From Pseudomonadota bacterium (GTDB lineage Bacteria > Pseudomonadota > Gammaproteobacteria > Burkholderiales > Burkholderiaceae_C), in NCBI GenBank assembly GCA_963204815.1, contig CAUJHQ010000112.1:1-32105 (forward strand): a stretch of DNA of 32,105 nt, read 5' to 3'. This document shows, in pieces, positions 16,024 through 24,662 of this stretch. Numbering within the stretch: the first letter of the stretch is position 1; the number at the start of each line of letters is the position of its first letter. Under the pieces are notes generated by a model, which saw only the letters and a list, made by a program, of their open reading frames with translations, ran no database searches and was not told the DNA's origin. The position numbers and the translations under genes were made by a program.

Positions 16024-16751
16024 AGCGCGCCGCCGCGCTGCTGCTGGCCGCCGCGCTGGCGCCGGTCCAGGCACAGGACACGCGCCGCTCCGGGCTGGAC
16101 TTCATGACGCCGGCCACCCAGGCGCTGCAGCGCGACGACACGCAGAACCCCGCGCTGCTGTGGCTGGCCGACGGCGAACGGCGTTTCGCCGCCGACTGCG
16201 CGCGCTGCCACGAGCCGGCGTCGATGCGCGGCGTGGCGGCGCGCCACCCGGCCTTCGACGGCGCGCTCGGCCGGCCGCTCACGCTGTCGGCGCGCATCAA
16301 CGCCTGCCGCGTGCAGCACGTGAAGGCGCCCGCCTGGGCGCCGGAGAGCGACGCGCTGCTGGCCGTGGAAACCTTCGTCGCCAATGCCTCGCGCGGCCTG
16401 CCGATCGCACCGCCGGCCGATGCGCGCCTGGCGCCGTTCCGCGCCGACGGCCGCGCCCTCTACCATCGGCGCATGGGCCAACTCGATTTCTCCTGCGCCG
16501 ACTGTCACGACCGCGTGGCCGGCGGCCGCCTGGGTGGCAGCACGATCCCGCAGGCGCACCCCACCGCCTACCCGATCTACCGCCTGGAATGGCAGACCGT
16601 GGGCTCGCTGCAGCGGCGGCTGCGCAACTGCATGAGCGGCGTGCGCGCCGAGCCGTTCGCCTTCGGCGCACCCGAGTTCGTCGCCCTCGAGCTGTTCCTG
16701 ATGGAGCGGGCGGCCGGCATGGCGATCGAGACGCCGGGGGTGCGGCCGTGA
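16020..16751 (+). CDS. soxA: SoxA-like diheme cytochrome c
   Basis: A 243-residue SoxA, the subunit of SoxXA that joins thiosulfate to SoxY. A Sec signal (MKRAAALLLAAALAPVQAQ) precedes two heme sites, CARCH at residues 60-64 and CADCH at 159-163. Cys96 (NACRVQH) and Cys204 (RNCMSGVRAE) fit the cysteine ligands, the second being the active-site cysteine expected to carry a persulfide. GLDFMTPATQALQRDD and the end GAPEFVALELFLMER also match SoxA. It overlaps soxZ (ATGA) and the DUF1415 gene (GTGA). Its SoxX partner is not adjacent but lies at 10139-10540, on the same strand. Confidence 0.9.
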   Translation: MKRAAALLLAAALAPVQAQDTRRSGLDFMTPATQALQRDDTQNPALLWLADGERRFAADCARCHEPASMRGVAARHPAFDGALGRPLTLSARINACRVQHVKAPAWAPESDALLAVETFVANASRGLPIAPPADARLAPFRADGRALYHRRMGQLDFSCADCHDRVAGGRLGGSTIPQAHPTAYPIYRLEWQTVGSLQRRLRNCMSGVRAEPFAFGAPEFVALELFLMERAAGMAIETPGVRP

Positions 16752-17278
16752 CGCCCCTCGACGCCACGCGCGACTGGCTGGAGAAGGCCGTCATCGGTCT
16801 CAACCTCTGCCCGTTCGCGAAGGCGGTGCACCTGAAGGCGCAGATCCGCTGGGTCGAGAGCGCGGCCACCGACGCCGAGGCGCTGCTGGGCGACCTGGTG
16901 CACGAACTTCGCGTGCTGGCCTCGGCCGACCCGGAGGCGATCGAGACCACGATCCTCGTGCACCCGCAGGCGCTGCTGGACTTCGAGGACTACAACGACT
17001 TCCTCGACATCGTCGACGCCGCACTCGAAGAGCTCGAGCTCGACGGCGAGCTGCAGGTGGCGAGCTTCCACCCGCAGTACCGCTTCGAGGGCACCGACGA
17101 AGACGACATCACCAACTTCACGAACCGCTCGCCGCACCCGACGCTGCACCTGCTGCGCGAGAGCAGCATCGAGCGCGCGGTGGCGTCGTTCCCCGACGCC
17201 GCCGAGATCTTCGAACGCAACCAGGCGACGCTGAGCGCCCTGGGGCTGGCGGGCTGGCACGCCCTGTTCACCCGCTAG
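16748..17278 (+). CDS. DUF1415 family protein
   Basis: A 176-residue cytoplasmic protein of the DUF1415 family, recognised from WLEKAVIGLNLCPFAKAV at the start, TTILVHPQALLDFEDYNDFLD in the middle and ASFHPQYRFEGTDEDDITNFTNRSPHPTLHLLRE in the carboxy half (each shown here as one conserved block of the family, given in part). The function is not known; conserved Cys, His and acidic residues suggest an enzyme or metal site. The start is a GTG overlapping the soxA stop (GTGA), so it is co-translated with the Sox genes, though the family is widespread in bacteria without Sox. Confidence 0.85.
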   Translation: MTPLDATRDWLEKAVIGLNLCPFAKAVHLKAQIRWVESAATDAEALLGDLVHELRVLASADPEAIETTILVHPQALLDFEDYNDFLDIVDAALEELELDGELQVASFHPQYRFEGTDEDDITNFTNRSPHPTLHLLRESSIERAVASFPDAAEIFERNQATLSALGLAGWHALFTR

Positions 17279-17345
17279 CCTGGAACGCTGCGTCGGCGCA
17301 CATCGCCGGCGGCGGCCGCCGCGGGACGCGTTCGCCGCGCGGCGG

Positions 17346-18953
17346 TCAGAACCCGACCGCCTGCCCTTCGCGGCGCGAGTCGCTGGCGGCGATGTAGCCG
17401 TCCTCGCGGTCGGCCGACAGGCGGGCGATGAACTGGCCCGAGCCGTAGTCCATGTAGGCGTCGGGCGTGGGCACCATGTCGTGGCCGAGCGCGCGCAGGC
17501 CGTCCATCAGCGCCGGGTCCATCGTGACCTCGGTGTCGATGGCCAGGCCGGTGGCGACCTTCCAGCGCGGCGCATCGCAGGCGGCCTGCGGGTTCTGCCC
17601 GTAGGTCAGCATGCGCACCAGCGTCTGCAGGTGGCCCTGCGGCTGCATGTTGCCGCCCATGACGCCGAAGCTCATCACCGGCACGCCGCCCTTCGTCAAG
17701 AACGCCGGGATGATGGTGTGGAACGGCCGCTTGCCCGGCGCGACCACGTTCGGGTGCGACTCGTCGAGCGTGAAGCCGTGGCCGCGGTTCTGCAGGCTGA
17801 CGCCCGTGCCCGGCACGACGATGCCCGAGCCGAAGCCCATGTAGTTGCTCTGGATCAGGCTCACCATCATGCCGCTCTCGTCGGCCGCGGTGAGGTAGAT
17901 CGTGCCGCCCCTGGGCGGCGTGCCGTGCTGGAAATGGGTGGCGCGCTTCGGGTCGATCAGCTTCGCGCGTTCGCTCAGGTAGCCGTCGGACAGCAGGTCG
18001 GCCGCCGTCACCTGCGTCATCGACGCGGCGTCGGCGACCCAGCGGTAGGTGTCGGCGAAGGCGAGCTTCATCGCCTCGATCTGCAGGTGCTGCGACTCCA
18101 GGCTGTCCGGGCCGAAGCGGCCGAGGTCCAGCTTGTCCAGCATGCCCAGCGCCATCAGCGCCGCGATGCCCTGGCCGTTCGGCGGGATCTCGTGCACGGT
18201 GTGGCCGGCGAAGTCCTTGCTGATCGTGTCCACCCACATCGGGCGGTAGGCGTCGAGATCGGCCACCGTCATCGAGCCGCCGTTCGCCTTCGCGTGGGCG
18301 GCCAGTTTCTCGGCGATCTCGCCGCGGTAGAACGCGTCGCCCTTCGTGGCGGCGATCTTGCGCAGCGTGGCGGCTGCTTCCTTGAAGACGAAGCGCTCGC
18401 CCGGCAGCGGCGCACGGCCGCGCGGCATGAAGGCCTCGGCGAAGCCGGGCTGGTCCTGCAGCAGCGGCACGGCCTTCGCCCACTTGTCGGCGGTGACCGG
18501 GCCGACGCCGTAGCCGCGCTCGGCGAGCTCGATCGCCGGCGCCAGCAGGTCGGCGAAGGGCAGCTTGCCGAAGCGTTCGGACAGCGCCACCCAGCCGGCG
18601 ACGGCGCCCGGCGTCGTCACCGTGTCCCAGCCGCGCAGCGGGAACTTGTCGCCGTGCTTCTTGCGGAAGTAGCCGGGGTTCCAGGCCGCCGGCGCGACGC
18701 CCGAGCTGTTCAGCCCGTGCAGGCGCTGGCCGTCCCAGAGGATGGCGAAGCTGTCGCTGCCCAGGCCGTTGGAGCAGGGCTCGACGATCGCCATCGCGGC
18801 GGCGGCGGCGATCGCGGCATCGACCGCATTGCCGCCGGCCAGCAGCATGCGCAGGCCGGCCTGCGCGCCCAGCGGCTGCGAGGTGGCGACCACGTTGCGG
18901 GCGAAGACGGGGCTGCGGAAGGTGCGGTAGGGGTTGGGGGCGGTGGGGTTCAT
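17346..18953 (-). CDS. ggt: Gamma-glutamyltransferase family protein
   Basis: A 535-residue member of the gamma-glutamyltransferase family, an autocleaving N-terminal-nucleophile enzyme. The large-subunit part includes LAGGNAVDAAIAAAAAM, GLGSDSFAILWDG and TTPGAVAGW; the predicted nucleophile is Thr351 in RGGTIYLTAAD, at the start of the small subunit, followed by NYMGFGSGIVVPGTGVSLQNRG. There is no signal peptide, so it is probably cytoplasmic, like the YwrD-type proteins, and may act on other gamma-glutamyl or acyl amide substrates rather than glutathione. The ATG at 18953 gives a family-like start. It stands alone, convergent with DUF1415 and downstream of the lipase module, with no shared operon evident. 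Confidence 0.88.
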   Translation of the reverse strand: MNPTAPNPYRTFRSPVFARNVVATSQPLGAQAGLRMLLAGGNAVDAAIAAAAAMAIVEPCSNGLGSDSFAILWDGQRLHGLNSSGVAPAAWNPGYFRKKHGDKFPLRGWDTVTTPGAVAGWVALSERFGKLPFADLLAPAIELAERGYGVGPVTADKWAKAVPLLQDQPGFAEAFMPRGRAPLPGERFVFKEAAATLRKIAATKGDAFYRGEIAEKLAAHAKANGGSMTVADLDAYRPMWVDTISKDFAGHTVHEIPPNGQGIAALMALGMLDKLDLGRFGPDSLESQHLQIEAMKLAFADTYRWVADAASMTQVTAADLLSDGYLSERAKLIDPKRATHFQHGTPPRGGTIYLTAADESGMMVSLIQSNYMGFGSGIVVPGTGVSLQNRGHGFTLDESHPNVVAPGKRPFHTIIPAFLTKGGVPVMSFGVMGGNMQPQGHLQTLVRMLTYGQNPQAACDAPRWKVATGLAIDTEVTMDPALMDGLRALGHDMVPTPDAYMDYGSGQFIARLSADREDGYIAASDSRREGQAVGF

Positions 18954-19021
18954 GGCGCGATTGTCGACCGGCTGCGCGCACCCAGTTCGGCCCAATCGCG
19001 CGGCCGGCGCGGCCGCCGCGC

Positions 19022-19543
19022 TCAGAGCGGCGGGTCGAACGCGCGCAGCGTGGCCACCAGTTCGTCCAGCGGGCCGGCGCCGGCGGCCAGGCGGGCGCAC
19101 CAGCGTTCGAAGTCGGCGGCGGCCAGGCGGCCGGTGAGCGGCGCCGCGTCGGCCGGCAGCGCGGCCAGCAGCGTGGCGATGTGCGCCAGGTCGGCGCGCG
19201 CCATCGTCCGGTCCAGGCGGGCGGCGAACGGCGCGGCAGCGTCGTACACCTCGGGCGGGCCGAGCGCGCACAGCAGCGACAGTTCGGCGCGCTCGGCCTC
19301 GTCGGCGGCGTCGAACGCCGGTGCCGGCGCGGCCGCCTCGGGGCGGCCGAGCGAGAGGCCGTCGAGCGCGCTCCAGTCGAGCTCTTCGGGCGACGGCAGG
19401 CGCGCCGGCGCGGCCCCGGCCGCGGCCGGCGGGTCCTCGGCGGCGGCCTGCAGCGCCAGCACCAGCGCGCGCTCGGCCAGGCAGCCGGCGTTGAGCAGCA
19501 GGCAGTGGAAGGCGGCGCGGTCGATCGACGCTGGCGCGTTCAG
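19022..19543 (-). CDS. Small Ala/Leu-rich hypothetical protein with likely CTG start
   Basis: An unrecognised protein of about 173 residues. The first ordinary start in frame is a GTG at 19462, but the frame stays open and coding-like further upstream (NAPASIDRAAFHCLLL, then NAGCLAERALVLALQ), back to the lipase stop. A CTG at 19543 forms a CTGA overlap with that stop, exactly like the ATGA and GTGA overlaps of the rest of the window, so I place the start there. The protein is predicted helical, acidic in the middle (LPSPEELDWSALDGL) and has no signal peptide. It may be coupled to the lipase. No function can be given, and the start is uncertain. Confidence 0.6.
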   Translation of the reverse strand: MNAPASIDRAAFHCLLLNAGCLAERALVLALQAAAEDPPAAAGAAPARLPSPEELDWSALDGLSLGRPEAAAPAPAFDAADEAERAELSLLCALGPPEVYDAAAPFAARLDRTMARADLAHIATLLAALPADAAPLTGRLAAADFERWCARLAAGAGPLDELVATLRAFDPPL

Positions 19544-20850
19544 AGCGGCAACCCCTGCGCGAGCTGCCAGCCGCCGGCCACCAGCAGCGGCAGCGGCAAC
19601 AGTTCGTGCGTGACGGCGGTCAGCGACAGCATCGCGATCTGCTGCAGCCGCGACAGCATCGCGCCGACGATGCGCCGCAGGATCTGCGCCGTGAACTCGG
19701 CCCCCGCCGCCACCGTGATGCCCGCCCAGCTGGCGGCGTGGCGCAGCATCGAATAGACCTGCGCGCCCAGCGCCGCCGCCTTGTACAGGCCGGTGAGCAG
19801 CAGCTCGACGAGCAGGTCCAGCGCCGACAGCCCGACGATGACCGAGGTGCTCACCGTGCGCAGCACGTGCGCGAAGAGCTTGAACAGCAGCGACAGCGTC
19901 TTCGCCGACGCGTACTGCACCCAGCCGGGGTCGTTGTCCTCGTGCAGCAGCCAGCGCGCGAGCACCGCGTTGTCGTGGTCGACGCGCCCCGCCAGGCCGC
20001 GCGCCGCGTCCCAGGTGGCGTTGATGCCGCCGACCGAACGGATGTAGCGGTTCATGTCGTGGTTGGCGGTGCTGAACAGCTGCCCCGTCGGCGACGGGAT
20101 CGTCATGTTGTTGTCGTCGCCCGGCGCCGGGTTGACGTGGATGTACGGGAACGGGCCGATCAGGCTGATGGGGTCGAGGTCGTGCGCCACGCGCAGGATG
20201 TTCGGCTGGCCGATCTCGCGGTGCATCGCGGTGTAGGCGCCGAAGGCGCCGACGCGCGGGCTGCCGAAGGTGTAGAGCTTGACGTTCTTGCCGCGCCCCC
20301 GGTAGTGCGCCGCCACCAGCGTGGCGACCGCGCCGCCCAGGCTGTGGCCGACGCAGTGCACGACGTCGGCGTCCATGATCACGCGCTCGCTCGCCGCAAG
20401 CTGCGGCACGATGCTCTCGAAGGTGCGCTTGAAGCCCTTGTGCACGAGGCCGTAGTCGCCGAAGCCGGTCATCGCGCCGCGCGCGTCGGTCAGCAGGTCG
20501 TGCTTGCCGGCCATCTCGGGGCGCGTGCCGCGGGTGGCGATCACGGCGTGGCGGCGGTCGCCCTGCTTGAGCTGCAGCACGTAGCCGAAGCCGCTGGTCG
20601 CGAAGCCGGTGCTGCCGCTGAAGATCTGGCCGAGGCGGGCGCCGCCGAGCGCGGTGCCGGCAAGCGACGGGTTGGCCTGCGCGGGGTCGACCTTGCCGGC
20701 GGTGCCCGGCCCGAGCACGCGGTTGTGCACGTTGGCGCGCGTCTCGACGCCGGCCACCGGCGTGCCCTGGATCCAGTCCTTCAGCGTGAAGTAGGCGTTG
20801 GTCGCGATGTACGACGCCTCCATCGGCGTCAGCTCGTCTTTCACCGGCAT
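19540..20850 (-). CDS. Leaderless class 3 lipase with hydrophobic carboxy tail
   Basis: A 436-residue lipase of the class 3 alpha/beta-hydrolase family. The nucleophile elbow VGHSLGGAV places the serine at residue 170; Asp226 in HDLDPIS and His264 in ANHDMNRYI are plausible triad partners. KLYTFGSPRVG is the usual following strand. There is no signal peptide. From about residue 316 to the end the sequence becomes strongly hydrophobic and helical (SLLFKLFAHVL, SALDLLVELLLTGLY, HELLPLPLLVAGG), suggesting membrane insertion or binding. It follows a lipoprotein gene and precedes a small unknown gene. Leaderless lipases with lipoprotein neighbours occur among type VI secretion effectors, but nothing of that secretion system is in the window, so housekeeping lipid hydrolysis is equally open. 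Confidence 0.82.
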   Translation of the reverse strand: MPVKDELTPMEASYIATNAYFTLKDWIQGTPVAGVETRANVHNRVLGPGTAGKVDPAQANPSLAGTALGGARLGQIFSGSTGFATSGFGYVLQLKQGDRRHAVIATRGTRPEMAGKHDLLTDARGAMTGFGDYGLVHKGFKRTFESIVPQLAASERVIMDADVVHCVGHSLGGAVATLVAAHYRGRGKNVKLYTFGSPRVGAFGAYTAMHREIGQPNILRVAHDLDPISLIGPFPYIHVNPAPGDDNNMTIPSPTGQLFSTANHDMNRYIRSVGGINATWDAARGLAGRVDHDNAVLARWLLHEDNDPGWVQYASAKTLSLLFKLFAHVLRTVSTSVIVGLSALDLLVELLLTGLYKAAALGAQVYSMLRHAASWAGITVAAGAEFTAQILRRIVGAMLSRLQQIAMLSLTAVTHELLPLPLLVAGGWQLAQGLPL

Positions 20851-20873
20851 GCGGTTCTCCCTGGCGCTTCGGC

Positions 20874-20903
20874 GCCTGTTGTCATGTCGCCTGTCGTCAT
20901 GTC
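20874..20903. repeat. 15-base tandem direct repeat between the lipoprotein and lipase genes
   Basis: Two adjacent 15-base copies that begin GCCTGT and end GTCATGTC, differing at one base, lie between the lipoprotein stop and the lipase start. The second copy ends at the first base of the stop codon (minus strand). It looks like a local duplication in the 52-base intergenic spacer. Confidence 0.8.
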
Positions 20904-21841
20904 TACAGCACGCGGGACAGGTCGAGCGACCAGACGAAGGCGCCGCCCTTGCCGCGCGTGCGCAGGTCCTCGGTCTCCAGCCACAGCGTCTTGCCGACGA
21001 AGCCCCAGCGGCGCACGTTGCCGTCGGCGAGTGCCAGGTCCACCACCTCCAGCCCCTGCGGGTGGCGCGCCGAGAACAGCCACAGGTGTTCGCGGCCGCG
21101 CGCGTAGGTCTCGGCGGCGACGCGCACGCCGTCGCTGCCGTAGCGCAGCAGCGCGGCGTCGGGCGCGGCGGCCAGCAGATCGAAGTAGCGCAGCGGCAGG
21201 CGGCTCGCGTCGGGCTCCAGGCGGCCGAGCGCGCGGAACTGCTGCGCCGCGCCGTCGTAGAGGTAGAGCGCGTCCTTCGGCGCCGGGTCGGCGTAGTGCA
21301 CCGCGAGCGCGATGCGCCCGCCGGGCAGGCAGCCCGCGGCCGCGAGGTTGAAGCCGGCCCAGCGCGCCTGCGCCTCGCCCAGCTGCACCGGGCGCGGCTT
21401 CACGAAGGCCGGCGTCGCCCCCGGCCCCAGTTCCCAGAGCTCGAAGCGCGGCTGGCGGCCCGGCACGTCGAAGAACACGAGCGGCGGCACGCCACCCTGC
21501 GCACCGACGCGGAAGCCCAGCACCGACTCGCCCGGCACGAAGCGGTCGACGAGCGCGGCCGCCGGCGGCTGCCCACGCACTGCGACTTCGCGGCAGTCGC
21601 CGGCGGCCGGCGCCGCCGCCACCGCGGCGGCCGGGAACGCGGTCTGCCGCACCAGCGCCGCGCCGACTTCCGGTGCCACCCGGCTGGCCGCCGGCGCTTC
21701 CTTGCCGCCCTTGAGGAAACCGAACATGCCTCCGCCCTTCTGATCGCCCGACGCGTCGCCGCAGGCCGCCAGCAGGGCCGCCATCAGCACGACGCCCCCC
21801 AGCAGCGCGCGGCGCTCCGGCCCGAACCATCCCGATTGCAT
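20903..21841 (-). CDS. Putative lipoprotein upstream of the lipase
   Basis: A 312-residue protein with a lipoprotein signal: basic residues in MQSGWFGPERR, hydrophobic GGVVLMAALLAAC, acylated Cys27. After a short Gly/Lys-rich spacer (GDQKGGGMFGFLKGG) the mature part has a beta-rich, WD/propeller-like feel (DALYLYDGAAQQF, EHLWLFSARHPQ, KTLWLETEDLRT), but I recognise no named family. It is the first gene of a minus-strand run with the lipase. A chaperone, localisation factor or immunity-like role for the lipase is possible from the context alone. The ATG at 21841 is chosen because it gives a proper signal peptide; longer frames do not. Confidence 0.75.
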   Translation of the reverse strand: MQSGWFGPERRALLGGVVLMAALLAACGDASGDQKGGGMFGFLKGGKEAPAASRVAPEVGAALVRQTAFPAAAVAAAPAAGDCREVAVRGQPPAAALVDRFVPGESVLGFRVGAQGGVPPLVFFDVPGRQPRFELWELGPGATPAFVKPRPVQLGEAQARWAGFNLAAAGCLPGGRIALAVHYADPAPKDALYLYDGAAQQFRALGRLEPDASRLPLRYFDLLAAAPDAALLRYGSDGVRVAAETYARGREHLWLFSARHPQGLEVVDLALADGNVRRWGFVGKTLWLETEDLRTRGKGGAFVWSLDLSRVL

Positions 21842-21970
21842 GGCCGCATTCTGACGCGCCCGCCGAGCGCACCGGCCCGGTGCGGTGTGACGAAGGATTT
21901 CACGCTGCACTGCAACATGCTCTTGATGCAGGTCTCGCCCCCGTCACACGGCGCGGCCTATGCTCCACGC

Positions 21971-24595
21971 ATGGACCGTCACATCCTTGGCTCTCTCTTC
22001 GCACCGAAATCCATCATCGTCTTCGCCGGCGACCCCGACAGCGACGACGCCCCCACGCCGCAGGCGCGCACGCTGCGCCAGGCGCTGAAGGCCGATGCCT
22101 TCAAGGGCGAGATCACCTGGCTGGACGTCGGCATGACCGGCACCCTGTCCGACCTGGCGCACTCGCGCGCCGACCTCGCGCTGATCGCGCTGCCGCCGGC
22201 GCAGCTGGCCGATGCGCTGGAAGTCGTCGGCCGCATCCGCTGCCGCGCGGCGGTCATCCTGTCCAGCGGCCTGCCGGCGGCGCAGTGCGACGCCCTGCAC
22301 CGCACCGCCGCGCGCTACGGCGTGCAGTTGTTGGGGCCGAACACGCTGGGCTTCCAGCGCCCGTCGCTCGGGCTCAACGCCAGCGGCCTGGGGTCGCTGG
22401 TGGCCCACGGCCCGCTCGGCCTGGTGTCGCAGTCGGGCGCGCTCACGGCGTCGATCATCGACTGGGCCGCGAACAACGGCGTCGGCTTCTCCACCGTGGT
22501 CTCGCTCGGCCCGAACACCGCCGTCGACCTGCCGCAGGCGCTGGACTTCCTGGCCCACGACGGGCAGACGCAGAGCATCCTGATCTACCTCGAAGGCATC
22601 CAGCACGCGCGCCGCTTCATGAGCGCGCTGCGCGCCGCCGCCTACGCCAAGCCGGTGGTGGTGATGAAGGCCGGGCGGCGGCCTTCGGGCTCGCGCGCCG
22701 CGCTCACGCACTCGGCGGCCATCGTCGGCGCCGACGATGTCTTCGAAGCCGCGCTGCGCCGTGCCGGCGTCGTGCGCGTGCGCACCTTCACGCAGCTGTT
22801 CTCGGCTGCCAAGTGCCTGGCCTCGCGGTTCAGGCCCGTGGGTCGCAAGCTGGCCATCGTCACCAACGGCGGCGGCCCCGGCGTGCTGGCGGCCGACTGG
22901 GCCGACGACGTCGGCCTCGACGTCGCGGTCGTCAACGACCTCGGGGAGGACGCCGACCCCGCCGCCTACCGCAACGCGCTGGAAACCGCGCTGAAGGACC
23001 GCAACGCCGACGGCGTGGTGCTGATCCACTCGCCCAAGGCCGGCAGCGACCCCGAAGCCATCGCGCGCGCGCTCGGCGAGGCCTTCCAGCCGCACGGCAA
23101 ACCGGTGCTCGGCTGCTTCATGGGCGACACGCGCGTGCGCTCGGCGCGCGACCACCTGCATGGCCTGGGGCTGCCGAACTTCCGCACGCCGGAGGCGGCG
23201 GTGGACGCCTTCAACAGCATCGCCAGCTTCTACCGCAACCAGCAGCTGCTGCAGCAGACGCCGCCGCCGCTGTCGGACATGGCGCAGCCCGACTGCGAAG
23301 GCGCCCGCCTGCTGATCGAGGGCGTGCTCGCCGAACGCCGAAAGGTGCTGACCGAGATGGAGAGCAAGGCGCTGCTGGCGGCCTTCCACATCCCCGTGAC
23401 GCGCACGAACCTGGCGCGCAACGCGAACGAGGCGATGCTGATCGCCAGCCAGGCCGGCTACCCGGTGGCGCTGAAGATCGACTCGCCCGACATCGCGCAC
23501 AAGAGCGACGTGCACGGCGTCGTGCTCGACGTGCTGTCGGCCACGCAGGTGCGCGACCGCTTCAACGAGATGATGGAGGCGGTGCGCCTGGCGCAGCCCG
23601 ACGCCCGCATCAACGGCGTCACCGTGCAGCCGATGGCGGCGCGGCCGCTGCGCGGCATGACGCGCGAGGTCTACGTGGGCCTCACCACCGACGACCCCTT
23701 CGGCCCCGTCATCACGTTCGGCGCCGGCGGCACGATGATCGAGCTGATCGCCGACCGCTCGATGGAGCTGCCGCCGCTGAACCAGTTCCTCGCCCGCCGC
23801 CTGATCGAGCGCTCGCGCATCGCCGAGAGTCTGGGCGAATGGCGCGGCGCGCCGGCCGCCGACATCGAGGCGCTCGAGCAGATCCTGCTGCGCGTGTCCG
23901 AGATGGTCTGCGAGCTGCCGCAGCTGCGCGAGATGGACATCAACCCCATCATCATCGACGAGCACGGCGCGGTGGCGGTGGACGCGCGCATCGTCATCGA
24001 CCACGCGCCCTCCGCGCCCGGCCGCTACGACCACCTGTCGATCCTGCCCTACCCCACGACGCACGAACGCGAGTGGCCGATGAAGGGCGGCGGCGTCTAC
24101 AACGTGCGCCCGATCCGCCCCGACGACGCCGACATGCTGCAGGCCTTCATGCGCGGCCTGTCCGAGGAGAGCCGCTACTTCCGCTTCGCCAGCACGCTGG
24201 TCGAGCTGCCGGCGCGCATGCTGGCGCGCTACACGCTGATCGACTACGACCGCGAGATGGCGCTCGTCGCCGTGCTGAAGGACCGCCACGCGCACGAGGA
24301 CGGCAGCGTCACCGAGACCGAACGCATCATCGGCGTCTCGCGCTACATCACGAACCCGGACCAGACGAGCTGCGAGTTCTCGCTCGCCATCGCCGACGGC
24401 TTCGCCGGCCAGGGGCTGGGCACGCGCATGATGCTGGCCATCATCGACGTCGCGCGCGGCCGCGGCCTCAGCGAGATCATCGGCCTCATCCTCAGCAACA
24501 ACAGCCGCATGCTGAAGCTGATGACGAGCCTGGGCTTCACGATCGGGCCGTTCCCCGAGGACCCGGGGTTCAAGACGGCGACGAAGGCGCTGTAG
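21971..24595 (+). CDS. pat: Pat-type protein lysine acetyltransferase (acyl-CoA synthetase-like plus GNAT)
   Basis: An 874-residue protein combining an NDP-forming acyl-CoA synthetase-like region with a GNAT acetyltransferase. Order: CoA-binding Rossmann domain (about residues 1-130, GPNTLGFQRP near its end), CoA-ligase domains (LVSQSGALTASIIDW, KAGRRPSGSRAALTHS with His247 at the family's phosphohistidine site), ATP-grasp domain (ESKALLAAFHIPV, PVALKIDSPDIAHKSD, MDINPIII), then GNAT from about residue 710 with the acetyl-CoA loop GFAGQGLGTRMM near 813. This is the PatZ/YfiQ layout; such proteins acetylate and inactivate acetyl-CoA synthetase and other enzymes. ATG 21971 suits the domain; ATGs further upstream are possible but lie in the promoter region. 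Confidence 0.9.
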   Translation: MDRHILGSLFAPKSIIVFAGDPDSDDAPTPQARTLRQALKADAFKGEITWLDVGMTGTLSDLAHSRADLALIALPPAQLADALEVVGRIRCRAAVILSSGLPAAQCDALHRTAARYGVQLLGPNTLGFQRPSLGLNASGLGSLVAHGPLGLVSQSGALTASIIDWAANNGVGFSTVVSLGPNTAVDLPQALDFLAHDGQTQSILIYLEGIQHARRFMSALRAAAYAKPVVVMKAGRRPSGSRAALTHSAAIVGADDVFEAALRRAGVVRVRTFTQLFSAAKCLASRFRPVGRKLAIVTNGGGPGVLAADWADDVGLDVAVVNDLGEDADPAAYRNALETALKDRNADGVVLIHSPKAGSDPEAIARALGEAFQPHGKPVLGCFMGDTRVRSARDHLHGLGLPNFRTPEAAVDAFNSIASFYRNQQLLQQTPPPLSDMAQPDCEGARLLIEGVLAERRKVLTEMESKALLAAFHIPVTRTNLARNANEAMLIASQAGYPVALKIDSPDIAHKSDVHGVVLDVLSATQVRDRFNEMMEAVRLAQPDARINGVTVQPMAARPLRGMTREVYVGLTTDDPFGPVITFGAGGTMIELIADRSMELPPLNQFLARRLIERSRIAESLGEWRGAPAADIEALEQILLRVSEMVCELPQLREMDINPIIIDEHGAVAVDARIVIDHAPSAPGRYDHLSILPYPTTHEREWPMKGGGVYNVRPIRPDDADMLQAFMRGLSEESRYFRFASTLVELPARMLARYTLIDYDREMALVAVLKDRHAHEDGSVTETERIIGVSRYITNPDQTSCEFSLAIADGFAGQGLGTRMMLAIIDVARGRGLSEIIGLILSNNSRMLKLMTSLGFTIGPFPEDPGFKTATKAL

Positions 24596-24662
24596 CGCGG
24601 CCGTTCGCGCCGCCTTGTCGTGGCGCAACGCGCGTGCGACGGCGCGGCGCGACGATGCCGCC

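Noticed and set aside
17300..17345. GGCGGC/GCCGCC dyads between DUF1415 and ggt
   Set aside because: Simple GC-rich sequence with several overlapping dyads and no T run; cannot be told from background.
21886..21904. CRP-like half sites TGTGA and TCACG upstream of pat
   Set aside because: CRP regulates the patZ gene of enterics, so this was tempting, but the spacing is nine bases instead of six and the second half is imperfect.
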